DNA of 64,000 bases. Source: Aselliscus stoliczkanus (taxonomy: Eukaryota; Chordata; Mammalia; Chiroptera; Hipposideridae). The stretch is from NCBI GenBank assembly GCA_033961575.1, contig CM066727.1, forward strand, positions 186,001 through 250,000, in the 5' to 3' direction. The translations under genes were made by a program, and so were the position numbers. Each line of letters starts with the position of its first letter. The stretch's first letter is position 1. This document shows, piece by piece, positions 1-12,500 of the stretch. The notes under the pieces were generated by a model. That model had not been told where the DNA came from. It ran no database searches and saw only the letters and a program-made list of their open reading frames with translations.

Positions 1-370
1 TTCACATGCAGTTGTAGCTCTGGGTGGCTGTAAGTAGCTCGGAAAAGGTTAATAGCGTGTATCCTAACGCATCGCTGAGAAGGTCCCCGTGTTCCACACC
101 TACGAGACCTTTTTTCAAATATTATTCAAATGATCATTTAATAGTATTGTCCGATGAATTGCGCAGGCAGAAGGCCTCCGTCTGAGCCCGTAAGCGTCGG
201 GTGGACGCGCGGGGCGGGCGGCTGGGCCCACGGCCTCGCTCCCTCCTGCCCGGTGCGGCAGGCCTGACCCGCCGAGGGAGGGCCTCCCGGGCGTCTCCTC
301 CCCTCCGCCCTGCACTCTGCCCCGCACTCTGCACTGGCTTCAGCTAATAGCTTTGTGAAAGCTTTCTCCC

Positions 371-464
371 CCCACCCAGCGTCACTGGCCCTCACATGTG
401 GGACCGAACCGGCGCCGCTGGCGTCCCAGGCCAGCGCTTACCCACCGCGCCGCTCGGCCGGCCC
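371..464 (-). mobile_element. tRNA-derived SINE, short head-type
   Basis: Minus-strand copy running from the GGGCCGGCC-like 5' end to the GTGACACTGGC-type 3' part. The head carries degenerate pol III A- and B-box-like motifs. Flanks share AAGCTTTCT, a likely target-site duplication. Confidence 0.85.
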
Positions 465-3400
465 AAGCTTTCTTTTTTTTTTAATGATTGAAGCACCGAC
501 ATGCAGCTGCCACGCTACTCCATGTGAAGTGGTGTAAGGTTCGCGTTTGCTCTGCAAATTCCTCATTAAATGACAACAGGAAAGCCCACGCCGAGCCCTG
601 CACTTCGGGTGAGTGTGTGCAGGCGGGCGTGCGTGCAGGTTGCCACAGCGCCCCTCAGGCGTGCGCTGCACCAGTCCACACTCGCACGCACCCAATCGCA
701 CGCACACATCGGGGGCCGAAGGCGCCCCTCCAGGGCTGAGGTCCGCTGATCGGTTCTGCGCGGGCTTATCTCAGCGGGCGAACTGCTGCTGAGAACGTCC
801 TTCAGAGGATCGCGGCCTGGAAATGATATTTAAGTTACAGAGCCCACAGCTGAGCATGTCACAGTCAGAAGTATCTGCGCGCGCCTCGGTGGGTCTTGTC
901 CATCTCGGAAATGCTTTTCTACAAGAATCTCCATCAAGTGCTGACCCTCCACAATGCAGGGCTCCCACCTGAGCGGGCCTGTGGGCGCGCATGCACTCTG
1001 CAGACCTGGGATGTGGGAAATCACACAGAACCTGCCCAGGACCTCGTGGGCAGCACCCGGACCTGGAGGGGTCCCGCCGGGCGGAGCTGGACCGAGGACA
1101 GGCCTGGGGCTGAGACACAGGACCCGAGGCACACACGTCTGCGGGGCTGTCACCAGTCACCCAGCTCTGCACAGCTGCGCTTGGTAATGAAAACAGGCCC
1201 GACTGAGCCCAGGAGCCTGGCGCCCCAAAGCCCAGCCGTGGAAGGGTCACGCCGGCCCTTCTCTCGTCCACAGCCAGCGAGCGTCTGCTTGACCGCTCAG
1301 GGCTGCATCCTACCCACTGGTAAATATTTCCAATATCCTGCCTGTGAGTTCTCCGTACAGAACGCAGTGATGAAGTGGTGAACACCGAACAGGTGCCGGC
1401 GTGCGGGAGGGCCGCCTGCCCAGCCTCCCGCCCATCGGCTGCAGCGGCACACTGGCCGGCAGCGGGCAGAGCTTCCACTTGCACATGGGGCTGCACACAG
1501 ACGCCGGAGACCCAGGCAGTTGTTAGGCCAAAAGCGTATGGCCTTTGCCAGCTGCTGCCTGTCAGGGGCCATCAGCCCTGAGTGGCGGCATGTGCCGCAC
1601 CTTTCAGCAGGACTGGCCCGACGTGCCCACCTACACTAGCTGTTTCTGCGAGAAGTGCAGCAGTGACGGGCAGGGGACGCACACATCAAAAAGGTCCAGG
1701 CAGGGCCGGCCGAGGGGCGCGGTGGTTAAGCGCTGGCTTGGGAAGCCAGCGGCCCCGGTTCGGATCCCACATGGGAGGGCCAGTGACACTGCCCTCAAAA
1801 AAAAAAAAAAGGTCCATCCATTTCCAGCTCCTCCAGGATGGGCGGCCTCTCAGCCCCTCCTCCGTCGGGCTCTCAATGTGGGGAGAGGTGGCATCATCTA
1901 GAGGCCTTTGGAGGTGGGAGGGGGACAGGGGTGTCAGGACCCCTGGGGGCTGCCGACCTCAGCGCGGAGCCAGGCCCTTTCCTTACGGCCCCACCTCTGG
2001 AATCGCCCCACCTTGTGAGTCTGCTTTGAAACCCTCTTCTCCTCACCGCCTCAAATCACCCAGGCAGCGTGCCACATGCACACCTTGGGATGGACAGAAC
2101 ACCGATAGCGCCTCTTCCAGGAAACCCACCAGGATGAGCACCGTCTGTGGCACGTGTGCAGCCGTGCGTGCCTGGAGCTCTCACCTGGGACGGAGAGGCA
2201 AGTGACGGGCTTCACTCACAGACTCCTCAGAGTCGCGGGCTCCCCTGCTGCCTTTCCTTCGTTAGGGTGCTCTGACTTTTGGAAAGTGTGCTTATTAAGG
2301 ACAGCAACAGGACAGACACCTGCTGTGACAGGGGCACAGAGCTAGGAAACACCTGCCTCCCGGCAGTGTGCTCCGAGACCCCCAGCTCGTCCACAGTGAG
2401 GTGACACGCCCGCCCTTACCCGCCTTCTCCACCGGGGTCACCTGTGGTCGGCTCCAGTTTACGCAGCTCCTGGACACCACCGCCTTTCTTCTGGAGAGTA
2501 AATCCATAGGGGGGCCCGAGAGTGGGCTGTGTGGAGCCTTTCCAGGGACAGGGTGTTCCCCCTGCACCGTCGTGTGGCCCGGAAGTGGCGTCAGGACAGA
2601 CATCTCACAAGCAGATCTGCTGGGGTCTAGGAAGCTGTGTGCCGACAACGGGGCTCCTAGTGGGAGCGAGCAAAGTGTTACAACGGTGGCATTTCCAGTG
2701 ACTGTACATGACTCCGCAGACTGTACCGAAGGGGAAGACGCGCCCACTGCCTTATGTCCTTCTGCAACGCAGGTGGCCAACTTCCAGGTCACAGTGTGCC
2801 CAGCGCAGCACAGATATGCCCCATGGCTACGTCTGTGGGATGCCCTGAATGGTCAGGCATGGGTCACATTACACACGCTCCCTTGTGTGTCATGTATATT
2901 TAATATTCACATCACCACGTGCTTTGCCTCACTGTGGTCCCTGAGTGAGGAAGTTCTGAGCACGGGTCTCCCCTTGTCCCCTGGAGGCCCCACGAGTGCT
3001 GGTTCTGGGGACAAAGCAGGAGGCAGCCCTGTGGGGGGGCCAGGGCTGAGCGTCAGCGGAGTTTGGGGTCACAGGCCACCTGGCTCTCAGATAAGAATGC
3101 CTCTCCCATCCATGGCTCCTTGTTGAGGCCGAGACCTGGAGTCCACCCTGGCAGTGACAATGACAAATGCTGTGTCCTGGTTTCAGGACACCCCCTGCCT
3201 TGGAGAGGTCCGTCCTGGCTGACTCCGCACGTCTCCACTCAAAACTCTGACCGGGGACTCCACAGAAGTTTCCCAGGACCTCAAGGACGCTTCTCATCTA
3301 TGACTCCCCACGTCACCTGGTTCCCATGGCCAGGAACCAGCAGGGGCCCACTAGATGGCGGGAAGGGGGTGGGAGAAGATCCGGACATGGGAGCTTGTGA

Positions 3401-4969
3401 GACCTTTGAATATTTAGAACTTTCAGCTTGTGGTGACTTTTACTGTAGTTCTGACCCTAATTATTGTCAAGTTCAAGCTTGGTTTACCCTGTTGTTTCTT
3501 TTTTGTTTCTTAATGAATTTAACTTGGTGACTCCTTGAGTCACCATGTGCATTTTGGGAGGTGGGGGTGCAGACACTGACCTGACTCTTGGCTCTGCCCC
3601 CCAACCCCGCCTTAAGTTCCCCACCGCCTCCAACACAGTACATTCAGTACAAGTCTAAAGCAGAAACGTTACCAGTAATTAAAGCAGGAGCTCTCATAAT
3701 CTTCCCCAAATGCCTGGCATTAGTTATTCCAAAATGACAGCCATTACGAAACATTATCATCACTCATTTACTCTTTAGCAGATGCTTAATTAAGGCTTTC
3801 ATGGGCCATTATGAGACTTAACCAGGAGAAGTCTGTGTTCACTGAATTAGTTTTATATCACAAGCTAGGATGACTGAGCACAATCGATATGGCAATTCAA
3901 AAGGTGTAATTAAAAGGAGAAAAACATTAGAATTGTCTTCCTACCTGCAGCAACCTATGTGTTCACAGGGTATCCGCCACAGACTTAAAAAAAAAAAAAA
4001 TCAAGAATGACAAGGAAAGGACCAGAATGATCTTCAGATCTCACAAGACTAACATCGGGAATTTGGTCTAATGCGACATTTAATGAAATGCAGAATCAGA
4101 TCTGGGGTTGGGGAGAGCTTTCCATCCCCAGGTGACAAAGCCAGCAGCGGGGACTGCGTTTCCTGGGGGACACTCATCCAGGGTCCCTGCGCCCCCAGGT
4201 CCCCTCTGCCCTTCAAGACACCTGCACTGTCCGTCCAGGACCCTGCGGAGGAGACCGCTGTCAGTGACAACACAGGAGCACACGGGCGGGGAGAAGCACC
4301 TCCCCGACTTGGCAGGGCCCTCCAGTCAGCAGGCGCCCGCTTCCCGAACACCGAGGGACGGGGCGCTCCTTTGTGAACACTCTACCCAGAAGCAGAGGCG
4401 GAAAGCAGGCGCCTGCCATTGGTACGAGTGCTCAGCTTTCTCTGTTGTCCCGTAATCCTTATAAGATCCTGTGGGGTGAGGTGAAGAGGTGAGCCTGTCC
4501 ACACATTCAGTGTGACTGCAGTGTGTGTCTTGAGTGTCACATGTGCAGTTCACGGGGGGGTCATTGTGACCATCTCGGAGCAAGGTTTTCCAGGTCAGAA
4601 GGGACGCTCCATCGACTGCAGCTGTCATGCACTGACGTTGGGCGGCCACCAAGCGGAGGCTGAGCTCCGCAGTGAGGGGTCTGAGCCGACTACTTGACCA
4701 GGAGTTGCTCAGGGTCTAGAGGCTGGAAGACCCAGGTCATGGGGCCCGCAGGGTGGGCTCCTTCTGAAGGCCTAGGGCGGGTGCGTTCCAGGCCCTCTCC
4801 CAGCTCCTGGTGGAAATCCTCGGCGCTCCTTGGCCTGTGAATGCATCACCGTCTCTGTTTCCATCCTCACATAGCCTTTTCCCTGTGCGTGTCTGTCTCC
4901 CAAACCCCCTTTGTAGGGACAACTGTCATATATGATGAACCTCCCACCCAACTGCAGTTCACCTCATCC
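465..4969. other. Intergenic DNA without recognised gene
   Basis: GC-moderate sequence with one SINE at 1703-1810. Open frames of up to 250 codons occur on both strands but are low-complexity or overlap each other, with no family similarity I can see. An AT-rich, conserved-looking block at 3640-4010 (ATTAAAGCAGGAGCTCTCAT, GCTTAATTAAGGCTTTCATG) has no coding frame. Confidence 0.6.
1703..1810 (+). mobile_element. tRNA-derived SINE, short head-type
   Basis: Plus-strand full copy with GGGCCGGCC start, GTGGTTAAGCGCTGGCTTGG A-box region, GGTTCGGATCCC B-box and a pure A-tail. Flanked by the direct repeat AAAAAGGTCCA. Confidence 0.93.
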
Positions 4970-5080
4970 TCACAGTCTGCAACGACACTGTCTCCAAGTG
5001 TCACATTCTGAGCCCTGGGGTTAGGGTTTCAACACATGGGTTTCTGGTGGACACAATTCAACCCTAACAAACGGGATAGA
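4970..5080 (-). mobile_element. Fragment of the same old repeat
   Basis: GGTTAGGGTTTCAACACATG followed by GGTGGACACAATTCAACCCT resembles the outer end of the element at 13.9 kb. Short and diverged. Confidence 0.45.
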
Positions 5081-5237
5081 GGAAAAGTGAGCAGAGCTTC
5101 TATCCACAATGCAGGCCCAATACCCATGTGGAGGGAGAGAGGGGGAGTGGGCAGGAAGCACACCAGACTCCCCATAGGTGTGACAGTGATGTGGCTGGGC
5201 TGGTGGGGACACCTGAGCACATACTGGCATCCCGCCA

Positions 5238-5735
5238 TGCTCCCCCGCTGTGCTCCCCACACAGTGCGCCCCTGTGGTGCTCCCCCGCTGTGCTCCCCCT
5301 GCGGTGCTCCCGCCGCCGCGCTCCCCCGCGGTGCTCCCCCTGCGATGCTCCCCCACCGTGCTCCCCCCCGCGGTGCTCCCCCACCAGGCTCCCCTGCAGT
5401 GTTCCCCCCGTGCTCCCTTGTCGGTGCTCCCCCACCATGCTCCCCCACCATGCTCCCCTGTGGTGCTCCCCTGCCGTGCTCCCCTGCGATGCTCCCCACC
5501 AGGCGCCCCGGCGGTGCTCCCCCACCGTGCTCCCCCACCATGCTCCCCTGTGGTGCTCCCCTGCCGTACTCCCCCCGCGGTGCTCCCCCACCATGCTCCC
5601 CTGTGGTGCTCCCCTGCCGTGCTCCCCTGTGGTGCTCCCCCACCATGCTCCCCCTGCGGTGCTCCCCGGCCGTGCTCCCCACCGTGCTCTCCCCGCCGTG
5701 CTCCCCCTGCGGTGCCCCCACCGTGCCCTCCTGCC
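5238..5735 (+). repeat. 13-bp minisatellite, GTGCTCCCCTGYG-type
   Basis: Nearly 40 copies of a 13-14-bp unit, mostly GTGCTCCCC followed by TGTG, TGCC, CACC or TGCG, with A/G alternation at the first base. It is intergenic, downstream of ERICH1. Overlapping frames of over 200 codons run through it on both strands because the unit has no stop in most phases. They encode only low-complexity Cys/Ser/Pro or Gly/Glu/His strings. Confidence 0.93.
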
Positions 5736-5739
5736 ATGC

Positions 5740-8630
5740 TCAGTCATCACGGGGCAGCTGGGGCAGCCGTGCTCCCACAGTGACTATTGCTGAAGAAGGT
5801 CTGAGTGAGGCACAACCACAAAGGAAACCGGAAGTGGAGGGTGCCGCCAAGCTGGATGAGAATGGGAAGAGCCAAGTAGACACAGCCATCCAACACAAGA
5901 TGACACGTAGGAAACCAGTTCTTCACGGTCAGTGCAGGCTAGTGAGCGTCCGGGATCTATCAACAAATCAGCCACGGGTCCCAGTCACTGCTGATGCACA
6001 AACTGCCCAGACTCGGAGGCCCAAACTGCCGAGACTGTGCACTTCTGCTTGGGTCCCTCACACAGCATCAGCCAAAGGCCAGACGAGGCCAACTTCTAAG
6101 ATGGCTCACGCTCGGGCCCGTCCTTCACGCTGGCTGACGGCTGGCACTTGTGCTGGTCTCCGACTTCCAACAGAGAGAGGAACCAGGAAGCCAGGTGACT
6201 TGTTGACCTGCCTTGGAAGTCATCCAGTCACTTCCATCATGTTCTCTGGTCAAAGAAATCATGTCTTCAAATTCCAGGGCAGGGGACAGAGCCCGCCTCA
6301 GTGGGAAGGTTGTCAAACCATCTGTGTTCAGTTTTCTTAAATGACCCCATCGCACAGTGGATTAAACGAGAATAATCAAATTGTGTTCTGAAGAGATGCA
6401 GAAAATTCATTTCATGACATTTAATGTTTATCTAATGAAAAAGTCTCAGAAAAAAATAGATGGAAATTTGCTATCCTGAAAAAGGTAATATATCAAAACC
6501 TATAATAGACATCATACTTGGATATAGTTTATATAATTTATTCTAAGATCAGGAACAAGGGGTGTCTGGTATCGTCGCCACTGTTCAACCCTCGATGTCC
6601 TAGAAACAAGTATAAGACATGAAAATAAAACAATAAGCATCAATATTGGAAAAAGGAGATTTGCAGTTGGTAAGATCATCAAATAGATTCCCCAATACAA
6701 ATGATGGGCTTTTAGCGCTAACAGGAAACTCAGCAAGGTTGCCAGGCATAAGATTGGCTTATAAAATTGGCATCATTCCTCTCCCCATCACTGTTCACCT
6801 AGAAAGTATTATAGTAAATAAATAAATATTCAACGCTCATATAGTAAAATACTATAGTAAAATAGTAAAAGAGAGCATACAGTAAATGAGTAAATAGCGT
6901 TTATAGTAAGAATAAAAATAAAGGCACTAGAGTATCCCTTGGCATTCTATCGCTGTCACTAAGCTGCCGTCCTCATACGGCCACAGGGCAGGCCTTATGC
7001 TCCCTGTTCACGCAGACTCTCACCTCCGGGGCGGGGCCGGCTCGTTTTCTTCAGCCTGTACCCCAGTCTCCGAGCTGTGACAGCCGCTCATCATGGACGG
7101 ACTGAGGGAACGGGTGTCTGCTGAGCAGGTATCAGGAATTGACCTAATGAAGAAGACTGTTATGAAGACACATTTTAAGCCCCAATGAAGGACAAAAAAG
7201 AAGGTATGAGCAAATTTATATTTTTGAATGTGATGATTTAATTTTGTAAAGATGTCAAAACTGCTGAAATGGAAATAAAAATCCCAGCTGGAATTTTACG
7301 TAAACTAGAAAACACCATTTGAAATTTATATGAAAAAAGAAAAATATATAAATAGCAAAGTAATTTTAAAATACAGAGCGCTGGGAGGATCTGCGTGCCT
7401 CCCGGTCAGAGTAACACAAAGCCACGTTAATAAGAGCTCTATGGGCTGTAAGAGCCCAGGGATGGGTCAATACAGTGAAACAGGGTTCAGAAACGGACCT
7501 GCGGGCGTACGGGAGACCTGACACTTAACAAAGGGGAAGGACAGAAGTTTTTAAAGGCTGGGGCTGAGAGACCAGCTCATTATATGGAGGGAAAAAATGA
7601 GGCTGGAGCCTTACTTTTGTCCTATCAAATGTGGACTTCAACTGGATTAAACACTCAAATGTGAAAGGTCAAGTTAGAGAGCTAATAAAAGACACTGCAG
7701 GTCTTTGAGATCTGGGGATGGGGAACGTTCTGTCCACCTCACGAGCACAAGGCGAACACGGGCAGGGGGTCCACAAAGACACAATAAGCAGCTGAGAGCC
7801 GGGGTCTGCACTCGGAACATGCAAGGAATTCCTGCAGACCGAGAAGAGGAGGGGGCCCTACAGGAAATAAGGAACTGACACGCGTGGGCCGTCCCAGAAG
7901 GGGCCTCGCCGGAAGGAAGCAGTCATCGGTGGGAAGCCAGGCCATAAGCAAAGCAGGGAGGTGGGGCGCCAAGTGGAGCCCGGTGGGGCTCCCGGGAGGC
8001 CCGGTGTGGGGAGGCAGCCCCACTCGCGTGCCAGTTTCCCGTCTCACGGTGGTGACCGCGTCTGTGAGGGTGTCCTGGGGTGTTGTGGGTTGTGGGGCGC
8101 CACCACCAGGGAAGTCCTTTGGCGGGCGACGGCGCACAGAGCTTGTCCAGCTGGGGCAGGGCCAGGCCGGCAGCCTCGTCCTGGTCCTTAGTTGCCGTCA
8201 TCCTGCTACCAGCAGAGGCCCATCTGCAGGCTGATGATGGCTACCGTGCTGCACCCCTCGGACAGGGCCAGACCGTGGGAAAACAGGAGGCTTCTTTGTG
8301 AGGCTGGCCTGGAAGTCACGCCTGAAAGGGCAGGACACAGCCCCCTGGCAGCCAATCAAAGCTCCAAGCCCCTGCTGGAGGAGGGACAGGCATGGGGGGC
8401 ATCAGCACGGACAGGTGGCGTGCTGTGGGCTGTGAGGCAGTACACGGCCATCCACAACCCGAGGGACAAAATGTGTAAATCTTAAAAACAGGCTATTAGG
8501 ACAAAGAACACAGCCCAACACCATTTATGCAAATTTAAAGCAGCTGCATAAAACAACACTGCCTATTTTAATCCAAACACACACTCAAACACCAAGAGCA
8601 GACCGGAGGGGACGCTACCTGAGGATGGGG
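5740..8630. other. Intergenic DNA without recognised gene
   Basis: Mixed sequence; AT-rich from 6350 to 7700. No exon or repeat family was recognised with confidence. Confidence 0.5.
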
Positions 8631-8636
8631 TCACAG

Positions 8637-8664
8637 GTGTGTGTGTGTGTGTGTGTGTGTGTGT
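8637..8664 (+). repeat. (GT)14 microsatellite
   Basis: Uninterrupted dinucleotide run of 28 bases in intergenic DNA. Confidence 0.97.
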
Positions 8665-8799
8665 ACAAGGGCACCAGGACAAACAGCACTCAGGCGGCCC
8701 TGTGGGGTGCGGGGCGGGGTCCCCACAACTCCTCTCACTGAGGTCAAAGGGAGCCAGAAATTGGCAGAGGTGGGACGGTATCTGGAACTGAGGCTTTAT

Positions 8800-9560
8800 T
8801 TTATTTTAATTATCATACAGATCTATTACAATTCCATTGATTCCATCCCCACACTATATTCCACATCCCATGACTATATATGTGTTAAATTATAGTTGAC
8901 GTATAATATTGTTCAGTGGCAGCTTCAGATGCACAGTGCAGTGGTCAGGCCTCTACACCGTCCATGAGGTGGTCTCCCTAAAAGGACATGCGTCTATCTG
9001 TTCCCCTAAAAAAAATATTTACAACCTTATTGATTATATTCTGTAAACTGTCTCTTCTGTCTCTGCAGTAGTATTGTAGTTATCGGTTTGTGTTGCCTCA
9101 TCCCTTCCCCTTCTCTCAGCCCCATCGCATCTAGCCCTCATCAGTTTTTTCTTTGTGTCTCGAAGACTATTTCTGTTTACATTGCTCATTTATTCAGTTC
9201 TTTAGATTCCACATATAAGTGACATCATGTGGTATTTGTTTTTCTCCGACTGACTTATTTCACTTAACATAATAGTCTCTAGGTCCATCCATATCGTTGC
9301 AAATGGTATGATTTCTTTCTTCTTTATAGCTGCGTAATATTCCATTGTGTAAATGTACCACAGTTTCTTTTTCTTTTTTTTTTTTTAGCTGAGCCATCCT
9401 GCCACCTGTTGGCAGCTCAGCGGCAGCTCAGCTCGGGCTGGGCCTCGAACAGCCGTTGCTCAGAGCTCAGCTCGCACTCTTGAGCGAGCTCTTAACCGAC
9501 TGAGCCCCTCGGCCGGTCCCCCCCAGTTTCTTAATCCAGTCATCTATCGATGGACATGGA
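8800..9560 (-). mobile_element. L1 3'-end fragment, interrupted by a SINE
   Basis: Minus-strand L1 3' sequence, recognisable by CACATATAAGTGACATCATG, ATTTCACTTAACATAATAG and GTAATATTCCATTGTGTAAA on the plus strand. Divergent and non-coding; interrupted at 9366-9520. Confidence 0.85.
9366..9520 (-). mobile_element. tRNA-derived SINE nested in an L1 fragment
   Basis: Minus-strand element with T-run, body CACCTGTTGGCAGCTCAGC and tRNA-like head. It splits an L1 3' end: L1 sequence stops at CACAGTTTCTT and resumes at CCAGTTTCTTAATCCAG, so CAGTTTCTT is the target duplication. Confidence 0.92.
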
Positions 9561-12500
9561 ACTGAGGGCTTTAACCAGTCGCAACTGCGCAGCTGGGAAG
9601 CGGGCCACCCAGCCTCCTCTCCCTCCTGGGCCGTCGCTGACCCCGCCACACTGAGCCCGGCCACGCCCCTTCCCAGGGGACAGAATCCATGGAGCAGAGG
9701 CACGTCAGGCCTTTGTGTGTCACATTTTGAAAATACTGGAAAGAAGGCTCCTCAAGTGACTGAAAAAAGTTATGTGTGGGTTCTTGGGAGAGAATGTCAC
9801 TCCAGATATGAAAATGGGTATGAAAGACGGCTGAGAGCTCAGGGAGGTCCCTTCCATTCTCGCGACATTTCTACAGTAACATTTCCGGCCTGCGGTCTCT
9901 GCAGACTTCTTGGGGGTCATCCCAATGCGTGTGACCCAGCGTGTCTGCGAGCAGGTGCCACTACTGCACAGGATGATTCACGGGATGCCCTCACATGCCC
10001 TCCATGGTGACAGGGCTGCCTTGTCGCTGCAGCACACGGACAGCATTTCCCTGACTCGGTGCACTTAGACATGGGGCACTTAGAACTCAAAGCCAGTTTT
10101 ACTCCTGTCTCCCAAGATTTGGGGAGATGAGAAGATGGTATGTCTGTTCTCTGGGATTCTCTTCTAGGGTAACTAAACCGTCAGCCAAAGTAACACATGT
10201 AGCTTAGACTAGCTGTGCATATCACCCTGAAAATAAGAACGCAGTTGACAGTGCCTCTAAGTGTAACTGCTAAAATGGCTATTTGTTCAGAGTGTTGCTA
10301 GCCTTCCTGGGTAGGCATGAGGTCATCTTTTATGCTTTGATCCCCTCAAGGTGAAGAACAGAGAACGTCCAAATGGAAGCGCCCTGCTCGTTTGCAGACT
10401 GTTCTCCAGCCCATGGGGAAGATGAGCCCTGTGGCAGGGACACACTGCAGCTGGTGCAGCTGGGAGCCAGCGGTTCATCGGAGCCCTTCCCTAAGAAGGG
10501 TTCAGACCAGCAAGCCTCCCTACGGAGACCGGCGCTAGAGAAGATGGGTCATGGCACCACTGACTGTCCACGCTGGTCACTTGCCGGCATCCTGTGGATT
10601 GGCCAGATCTGGGCTGCTGAGGCAACAGGGACCACCTATCAAAGTGTGAAAGATGGAGAGCAGGGAGGCTCAGCAAACTGGCAGCTGACGTATCAGGATA
10701 AAGGCACCTCAACAAGCTGTCATTGACCCAGAAAACAGTCGCAGGATGAGCCTAAGGCTCTGGGCAAAGCAGCTGCACAAGGTCAGGACGGGGTGATGAG
10801 ATGTGACCACCACCACGGGAGAGCTGGGGCAAGGAGGGCAGGGGACACGTCCACCACGCTTGGGGCCAGCAGCCCTGCTGACCCTGGGGAGGCCTGCTCT
10901 CACGAATTACCTGGCTTGTCCTGCACGCTTCACAGAAGGACGTGTGGACTGGCTGCCTTGTTTAGAAACAAAGGATGCCGAGGGCACTCCAGGAGGTCCC
11001 GACAGACACACTGGCCGTTACCTGGCCACGCCTTCCACTAGGAGCATGCCGAAATGGGCTGGCAGCTAAGCACAGCATGCAGTCTCGGGTCCTCTCACTG
11101 CTCTGCAGCCCAGTGTATAACTGATTTGGGAAAGAATCATGAATGAGTGCTAAAAAATCAGGGGGTGCTCAGAGTAGCTGCAGGTGCAGACACCACCTCC
11201 AGATTTACACATGGACCTCAAGGAGGCAATGGCCTCAATCTAACCTCCAGTGACAGGAAATGACAGCGAGGAAACAAACGGACTCACGAGAACATGGCCA
11301 TTCTGCAAGACAGCTGACCTGGTCTCTGCAAAGTTGGTGCAAGGGGGAAACGGCAGGAGACCAATGAGGCACAAGCAACACCATGTACAAACTCTGACTA
11401 GATCCTGGTTTCAAAAGGACAATGGGGGAAACGGAATATGGATGGACTAGCATTGATATCAGGTGGTGTGACCATTCTCCTCAGGATCAAGACAGTCCCC
11501 GAGTGCCTGCTGTTTGGCATAATTATTACCATGGTCCCCCCATGTCACTCCTTGAGAAGCCCTCGCTAGGCCGCGGCTCACCACGGGCAGCACAGAGCAA
11601 GGGGTAGGAAAGACCTGTGGGGCACCACGCCCAACCTCAGCCAGCTGGGATGGTGTGACCACCAGCTGCTGCACGGCCAGGTGGTCAGCCTCGCGTGGGG
11701 CCTTCAGAGCGCCTCGTGAAGGTGTCTCTGGAAGGTCTCACCCCTTGAATCCCCTTTTCAACTGAGTAATAATTTTATGAATAAACCTGAGTGTGACTTG
11801 AGTCAAAATGGCACGTGACACATAAACACTTCATACTATAAAAAAGAATGCCGACTGAAAACCTGAGTGAGCCACCTTGGGTACTGTAATTATCAGGAGG
11901 TCCAAATTCCCTCCGGTCACGGTGACAACGGAAGTCTGTTGAGAACTTTACAGAGAAGCAGATTGCTGTCCGCTGTCCCCTGTCCCTCTGCAGAGCCTAC
12001 ATCCAGGGCTCGATCTCTGGTGGGCCCAGGTCCCTGGCACACGGTCACGGCCCGCTGCAGAGCAGCTGTCCTTGGTGCTGCTGCATCTTGGCCTGGCATT
12101 TTCCACCGGATAAAGCTTCTGCTATCTCCAGACAGAGACTAGCTGTTCGACTTACACTTCCCGTCTACCTTCTTACACGCAGGCACCCTAATGCTCCAGG
12201 CATGCTGTCAGTGAGCCAAACACGGCAGAAGATAATTAAGCCTGCAGAGAATTTTCTGTAGGTATCAGCATACCCAGGACCCTCTTGGATCTTGTGAAAT
12301 TTAAAAATCTAACCTGAATTTCATTAGTTTTCTTTTGCCCTTTTTCTCAGACTTCAATTCTTACAAAAAGCACAGATTTCATGTTTCAAATTGTGAGTGC
12401 TCCGGTACACCATAAGCCCGCCCACACTGGGCGGCTCACTCTTTCTGCTGTTTGGTTGCCTGCCTGGTTATTTGTGTGGTTGCTTGGTTATGCGCTTGTT

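Noticed and set aside
5021..6340. Frames of 216-434 codons on both strands over the 13-bp minisatellite
   Set aside because: Low-complexity repeats open in several phases at once, with no gene structure around them.
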